Shown here: positions 60,077 through 64,000 of the stretch, piece by piece
Position numbering within the stretch: position 1 is the stretch's first letter
How the letters are laid out: every line of letters begins with the position of its first letter
Source of the DNA: Sphingobacteriales bacterium
GTDB taxonomy: Bacteria; Bacteroidota; Bacteroidia; Chitinophagales; Chitinophagaceae
NCBI GenBank assembly: GCA_003963365.1
Contig: RXJG01000001.1
Coordinates: 124,001 to 188,000, forward strand
DNA: 64,000 nt
Direction of reading: 5' to 3'
Made by a program: the position numbers and the translations under genes
The notes under the pieces: generated by a model
Seen by the model: the letters and a program-made list of their open reading frames with translations, nothing else
The model's database searches: none
What the model was told of the DNA's origin: nothing

Positions 60077-61423
60077 TTATATTTCTCTGTCAGGATTGAA
60101 ATTCTCTAACTCTTTAGAAACAGCCTGTAAAAAAGTAGCTCCCAATGCACCATCAATAATTCTATGATCATAAGAAAGTGATATGTACATCATGTGACGA
60201 ATGCCAATTGTATCACCGGCAGGCGTTTCAATCACCATGGGTCTTTTCTTAATAGCACCCACGGCCATAATAGCCACCTGTGGTTGATTGATGATAGGTG
60301 TTCCCATAATGCTTCCAAATGTTCCCACATTGGTTAAAGTAAAAGTTCCCCCGGTAGTATCATCTGGTTTTAATTTATTGTTACGGGCTGCATTGGCTAA
60401 GCCATTTACTTGTTTGGTTAAACCAACTAAATTTAATTGGTCAGCATTTTTAATTACCGGAACAATCAAATTACCGCTGGGCATAGCAGTAGCCATACCA
60501 ATATTAATATCCTTCTTCACAATAATTTTATCGCCATCCACACTGCTGTTCAGCCATGGATATTTCTTAATGCATTTTACTACTGCTTCAATAAACAATG
60601 GCGTGAATGTAATTTTTTCATTCTCTCTCTTTTCAAATTCTTTCTTCACCCGGTTACGCCACATTACTAAATTGGTAACATCGCATTCAGCAAAACTGGT
60701 TACATGCGGACTGGTATGCTTACTGTCAACCATATGTTTGGCAATGAGCTTGCGCATACGGTCCATTTCAATTATTTCTACATTGCCGCTGTAATTTGTA
60801 GTAGCGAGTTGTGAGCTTTGAGTTTCGGGTGGCTTTTGTTCTTTTACAACAGCTACTGGCTGTTGTACCACACTCGTAGCTCGTGGCTCGGAACTCGCAA
60901 CTATTCCTCCGCCTTTTCTCCTCGCCACATATTCCAGTATATCTTTCTTGGTAACTCTTCCTTCATTACCTGTTCCCGGTATAGTTTCCAGTTCAGCCAT
61001 TCCTATTCCTTCATTTGCTGCAATATTCAATACTAATGGAGAATAAAAACGAATGCCGGAAGGTTTATTAGTTGTAACTGCAGTGGTGGGTTGATAAGGA
61101 ACTTCTTCAACAACCTGCGCCGCAATCGTAACAGGTTTTGTCTCGTGGCTTGCAACTCGTGGCCCGGAGCTTATTACTCCATTACCGGTACTAATGCGGG
61201 CAATCACTGTACCGATAGGCACCACATCATTTTCATTAAATAAAATTTCGGTGATGGTTCCTTCAGAAGTAGAGGGTACTTCGCTGTCCACTTTATCCGT
61301 GGCTATTTCCAGTACAGTTTCATCCATCTTAACGGTATCGCCGGGCTTTTTGTGCCACCTTAAAATGGTGGCTTCCATAATACTTTCGCCCAATTTCGGC
61401 ATTACCAGGTCAACTACACTCAT
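60077..61423 (-). CDS. 2-oxo acid dehydrogenase E2 (dihydrolipoyl acyltransferase)
   Basis: 448 residues. One lipoyl domain (about 2-76, lipoyl-lysine 44 in EIATDKVDSEVPS), a peripheral subunit-binding domain (about 124-165, YSPLVLNIAANEGIGMAEL), and the CAT core (about 215-448) with the catalytic SLSYDHRIIDGALGATF. It is the core of a pyruvate, branched-chain or 2-oxoglutarate dehydrogenase complex; sequence alone does not decide. The two linkers (about 83-95 and 174-208) contain repeat-derived stretches that add length. No E1 or E3 gene adjoins. Confidence 0.94.
   Translation of the reverse strand: MSVVDLVMPKLGESIMEATILRWHKKPGDTVKMDETVLEIATDKVDSEVPSTSEGTITEILFNENDVVPIGTVIARISTGNGVISSGPRVASHETKPVTIAAQVVEEVPYQPTTAVTTNKPSGIRFYSPLVLNIAANEGIGMAELETIPGTGNEGRVTKKDILEYVARRKGGGIVASSEPRATSVVQQPVAVVKEQKPPETQSSQLATTNYSGNVEIIEMDRMRKLIAKHMVDSKHTSPHVTSFAECDVTNLVMWRNRVKKEFEKRENEKITFTPLFIEAVVKCIKKYPWLNSSVDGDKIIVKKDINIGMATAMPSGNLIVPVIKNADQLNLVGLTKQVNGLANAARNNKLKPDDTTGGTFTLTNVGTFGSIMGTPIINQPQVAIMAVGAIKKRPMVIETPAGDTIGIRHMMYISLSYDHRIIDGALGATFLQAVSKELENFNPDREI
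60800..60904 (-). repeat. GAGCTACGAG-type repeat in the second E2 linker
   Basis: On the coding strand GCGAGTTCCGAGCCACGAGC, TACGAG and later AAACTCAAAGCTCACAACTC appear, encoding linker residues about 174-208 with gaps of unrelated sequence. Same family as 61139-61177. Confidence 0.6.
61139..61177 (-). repeat. GAGCTACGAG-type repeat in the first E2 linker
   Basis: Coding strand AGCTCCGGGCCACGAGTTGC and AAGCCACGAGAC. It encodes residues about 83-95 between lipoyl domain and subunit-binding domain, in frame and without stop. Confidence 0.6.
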
Positions 61424-61578
61424 TACAGGTTATTTAAAGTTGAATATTTTCTTTTTATGAACCCAGCAATTGCGCTGCTATTAAACACCGGTTGCGTCGC
61501 ACACTTCGGCTGCAACAATTTTTTCGGCAGGAATAACAAGCAATTACGTTGGCGGCAAAGGTAATTAATTCCTCCTAA

Positions 61579-62841
61579 TCATTTAACCTGCTGATCATGT
61601 TCAGACAATATAAATTTCCGCAGCATATTCAATGCATTTTGAACAGTAAGGTCAGTATTTCTTGCCCGGTCAAAACGCCATTGAAATTTTTGAGTTACTG
61701 TTTTATTTTTATTCCCCACTGCTACCCATACCATACCCACCGGCTTTTCCGCAGTACCGCCACCCGGCCCTAATATTCCTGAAGTGGCCACTGCATAATC
61801 TACTTTTAGTTGAGTTATAGCTCCCTTTACCATTTGCGTTACTGTTTCTTCACTCACTGCTCCAACTGTTGCTAAAGTTTCGTGTTGTACTGATAATAAA
61901 TTTTCTTTTACCTCATTGGCATAACTTACAATGCTTCCTTTGAAATAATCGCTGCTGCCGGCAATAGAAGTAATTAAGCTGGCAATAGCGCCACCGGTAC
62001 AGCTTTCTGCAGTTCCCATCGTTTTATTCAGGCCACGCAAAATTTTTCCAATCGCCATTTCCATTGGTTCGTCGGTATCAGTTACCATAAATTCTTTCAC
62101 CAGCAACTTTAATTCAGCAAATCTTTCATTCACTTCTTGTTCAACAGCCGCTTTATTATCCCCACGACCGGTTAATCTTAACCGAACCATTCCATAGTTG
62201 GGTAAATAAGCCAATTTGATGTAAGCAGGTAATGCTTCTTCAAAATCTTTGATCATATCTGCCAAAAAAGATTCTCCCACACCGGCCGTCAATAATGTTT
62301 GATGATAAACAACAGGTAAATTAAATAAGGATGGAAGCTTGGGTAATACATAATCCAGCATGATGCCTTTCATCTCATGTGGCACACCGGGCATTGAAAC
62401 ATACAATTTACCATCTTTACGAAATTCCATTCCCGGAGCTGTCCCTCTTTTATTATTCAGTACGGTACAAACATCCGGTACTTCAGCTTGTTTTAAATTA
62501 CGTTCAATAATGGGGCGATTGAGTTTGGTAAAAATATCTTTCACATTTTGTAATGCTGCTTCACTTACAATCATCTTACCGCCAAAATATTCACACAACA
62601 AAGGCTTGGTAATATCATCAGCTGTTGGCCCAAGTCCACCGGTAATTAAAACAATTTCGGAATGCTTGCTTTCTTCATCCAGTGCATTCCATATTTCGTC
62701 CCATACATCACCTACTGCCACCCGGCGTTTTACCCATACACCAATTTTATTCAACTCCTGGGCCATCCATGCACTATTGGTATCAATCGTCTGGCCAATC
62801 AATAGTTCATCTCCAATCGTAATTATAGAAGCCGCTGCCAT
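61579..62841 (-). CDS. cinA: CinA (competence/damage-inducible, nicotinamide-nucleotide amidase)
   Basis: 420 residues. N-terminal MoCF-like domain (about 1-170: IITIGDELLIGQTIDTNSAWMA, ITGGLGPTADDITKPL, MPGVPHEMKGIM), middle segment, then the C-terminal amidase domain (about 255-415: GTAESCTGGAIASLITSIAGSSDYFKGSIVSYANEVKENLL, ATSGILGPGGGTAEKPVG). CinA removes ammonia from NMN and hydrolyses ADP-ribose; part of NAD salvage. Full length for the family. Confidence 0.96.
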   Translation of the reverse strand: MAAASIITIGDELLIGQTIDTNSAWMAQELNKIGVWVKRRVAVGDVWDEIWNALDEESKHSEIVLITGGLGPTADDITKPLLCEYFGGKMIVSEAALQNVKDIFTKLNRPIIERNLKQAEVPDVCTVLNNKRGTAPGMEFRKDGKLYVSMPGVPHEMKGIMLDYVLPKLPSLFNLPVVYHQTLLTAGVGESFLADMIKDFEEALPAYIKLAYLPNYGMVRLRLTGRGDNKAAVEQEVNERFAELKLLVKEFMVTDTDEPMEMAIGKILRGLNKTMGTAESCTGGAIASLITSIAGSSDYFKGSIVSYANEVKENLLSVQHETLATVGAVSEETVTQMVKGAITQLKVDYAVATSGILGPGGGTAEKPVGMVWVAVGNKNKTVTQKFQWRFDRARNTDLTVQNALNMLRKFILSEHDQQVK

Positions 62842-62946
62842 AAATTGAATTTTAAGTTTGCAATCTACATTACAACTATTAATTGAAAAGGTTTATTTGC
62901 GGCAGATTTACTAATTTCCTGTTTAAAACTAAAACGTAAACAACTT

Positions 62947-63375
62947 ATGAGTGAGCAAAACTTTAAGAATCACAGCCGCTATGTCCCCATGTATCATTTT
63001 GTGGCGTATGCTTTATGGCTGGCTGTTTTTATTGGCAGTATAGTAAACCTGGTAAATACAGATCCTGAAAATTTGTATTCAGCATCATTGCTGGTAGCGT
63101 TATCCGTTTTATTGCTTATCATATTATGGTATGCAAGAGCTTTTGCTTTAAAGGCGCAGGACAGGGCTATACGAGCGGAAGAAAATCTTCGTCATTTTGC
63201 TTTAACTGGTAAACTATTAGATAGCCGCCTGCGCATGGGCCAGATTATTGCTTTGCGTTTTGCACCTGATAATGAATTTGTGGAGCTGGCAAAAAAAGCA
63301 GCAGAGGAAAAAACTCCGGCCAAAGAAATAAAAGCGGCTGTTAAAAACTGGAGAGCAGATTATCACCGGGTATGA
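62947..63375 (+). CDS. DUF6526 membrane protein
   Basis: 142 residues. Two helices (FVAYALWLAVFIGSIVNLV and SLLVALSVLLLIILWYARAFAL) and a long cytoplasmic helical tail: AQDRAIRAEENLRHFALTG, RLRMGQIIALRFAPDNEFVEL and AVKNWRADYHRV. The pattern is that of DUF6526 proteins of Bacteroidota. Function unknown. The gene is divergent from cinA. Confidence 0.87.
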   Translation: MSEQNFKNHSRYVPMYHFVAYALWLAVFIGSIVNLVNTDPENLYSASLLVALSVLLLIILWYARAFALKAQDRAIRAEENLRHFALTGKLLDSRLRMGQIIALRFAPDNEFVELAKKAAEEKTPAKEIKAAVKNWRADYHRV

Positions 63376-63487
63376 TGATGCCTGGTAAACAAATTCTGCT
63401 ATTATTAAGAATTACATATTAAATCTTATTTGGTATTGTTAGAAAAAATTGGTTATTTGTAGAGTAATAACCAAAATCAACTTTTAT

Positions 63488-63796
63488 ATGGATCAATTAT
63501 CACAGCCAGGTGCACCAACACCGGGAGTACAACCAAAAAACTGGTTAGTAGAATCAATTCTCGTAACAATTTTTTGTTGTTTACCTTTTGGCATAGTAGG
63601 AATCATCTATGCATCTAAGGTAAATTCTGAATGGGCTGCCGGACGTTTTGCCGAAGCTGAAACTGCTTCAAAAGAAGCAGGTAAATGGACTAAGATCGGT
63701 TTCTTTGTTGGTCTTGGGGTTCTTGTTCTTTACCTTATATTTTATTTTATCATGGGGGTGGCTTTATTTAGTGGTGCGGCAAGATTTAATAATTAA
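63488..63796 (+). CDS. CD225/dispanin-like two-helix membrane protein
   Basis: 102 residues from ATG 63488 (MDQLSQPGAPTPGVQPK). A Pro-rich cytoplasmic start is followed by NWLVESILVTIFCCLPFGIVGIIYASKVNSEWAAGRFAEAETAS, the CD225 intramembrane helix and loop, then a second helix (FFVGLGVLVLYLIFYFIMGVAL). Bacterial members are common beside DUF2752 genes, as here; their role is unknown. Confidence 0.9.
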   Translation: MDQLSQPGAPTPGVQPKNWLVESILVTIFCCLPFGIVGIIYASKVNSEWAAGRFAEAETASKEAGKWTKIGFFVGLGVLVLYLIFYFIMGVALFSGAARFNN

Positions 63797-63813
63797 TAAA
63801 TTCAATTACTGAT

Positions 63814-63845
63814 AAGGGCCGGATTATTTCGGCCCTTTATTTTTT
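63814..63845 (+). terminator. Terminator or attenuator before the DUF2752 gene
   Basis: Perfect 8-bp stem AAGGGCCG/CGGCCCTT with an 8-base loop, followed by TATTTTTT. Its T-run ends one base before the next ATG, so it lies wholly within the intergenic gap of what looks like an operon. Confidence 0.85.
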
Positions 63846-64000
63846 ATGAAGCTGACAGGTAATATTATTGCTTTGATTGTTTTATCAATAGCTGCAGTTA
63901 TCTATTTTATATTTAATCCTGCAGTAGCTTCTTTTTTCCCTAATTGTCCATTTTATAGTCTTACAGGATATTATTGCCCCGGCTGTGGTTCTCAACGGGC
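63846..64000 (+). CDS. DUF2752 membrane protein (3' partial)
   Basis: First 51 residues only; the window ends inside it. An N-terminal helix (IIALIVLSIAAVIYFIF) is followed by the family signature FPNCPFYSLTGYYCPGCGSQRA (cysteines in CPGCG). Usual length is 110-150 residues. The CD225-like gene before it is the usual neighbour. Function unknown. Confidence 0.87.
   Translation, partial: MKLTGNIIALIVLSIAAVIYFIFNPAVASFFPNCPFYSLTGYYCPGCGSQR

Overview
The window is chromosomal DNA of low GC content from a member of the Bacteroidota, most like the Chitinophagaceae (Ferruginibacter/Chitinophaga type). The signs are a type IX secretion C-terminal sorting domain, propeller-type sensor kinases paired with LytTR regulators, a bacillithiol-linked YtxJ protein, DUF6046 and DUF2911 proteins, a Gfo/Idh oxidoreductase with a Tat-like leader, and promoters of the TTG-N19-21-TAnnTTTG kind. 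Genus and species cannot be fixed from the sequence alone.

Region by region. 1-3.4 kb: a two-component pair (5' end of the kinase lies outside the window). 3.9-5.3 kb: a two-gene cassette (lipoprotein plus UPF0060 membrane protein) between ~165-bp direct repeats; the right repeat abuts the last 31 codons of a destroyed catalase-peroxidase gene. 5.4-17 kb: T9SS cargo protein, PAP2 phosphatase and GT39 glycosyltransferase, GH5 hydrolase, twin SRPBCC proteins divergent from a DJ-1/AraC regulator, Gfo/Idh oxidoreductase, glutamine cyclotransferase and a saccharopine-dehydrogenase-like enzyme. 17-32.8 kb: small secreted proteins, argS, a large metallopeptidase-like/propeller/barrel protein, valS, a DEDDh exonuclease fused to GIY-YIG, and the N-degron pair aat and clpS.

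35.0-43.6 kb is the accessory hot spot. A promoter drives three 79-80-bp truncated copies of a tRNA-Val gene, then one intact tRNA-Val(UAC). A 7.9-kb integrated element sits in the 3' half of that tRNA, with 47-bp attL and attR. It carries a tyrosine integrase, an excisionase-like HTH protein, a RecA-type ATPase, a TOPRIM/zinc-finger protein, a small-terminase-like protein, a DUF6046 phage protein, an SRAP (HMCES-like) protein and several unknown genes. This gene set resembles a phage satellite more than a complete phage. Just past attR a small GIY-YIG nuclease gene is enclosed between two copies of the tRNA 3' end plus terminator.

43.6-64 kb returns to ordinary chromosome: a MurC/Mpl-like ligase, DUF2911-TPR protein, DoxX, cupin, ECF sigma factor with a probable anti-sigma protein, NlpC/P60 peptidase, TSUP transporter, inorganic pyrophosphatase, FluC, topA, Hsp20, YtxJ, a 41-residue lipoprotein, a DnaQ-like exonuclease, a GT2 mannosyltransferase, EamA transporter, histidine phosphatase, an E2 acyltransferase, CinA, DUF6526, a CD225-like protein and the start of a DUF2752 protein.

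A theme runs through the housekeeping genes. Low-complexity word repeats (families based on ACTTTTG, GACAGTTG, CTACAAA and GAGCTACGAG) occur just upstream of start codons, between aat and clpS, and in frame inside valS and the E2 linkers. They look like several related families of short repeats tolerated at loops and leaders.
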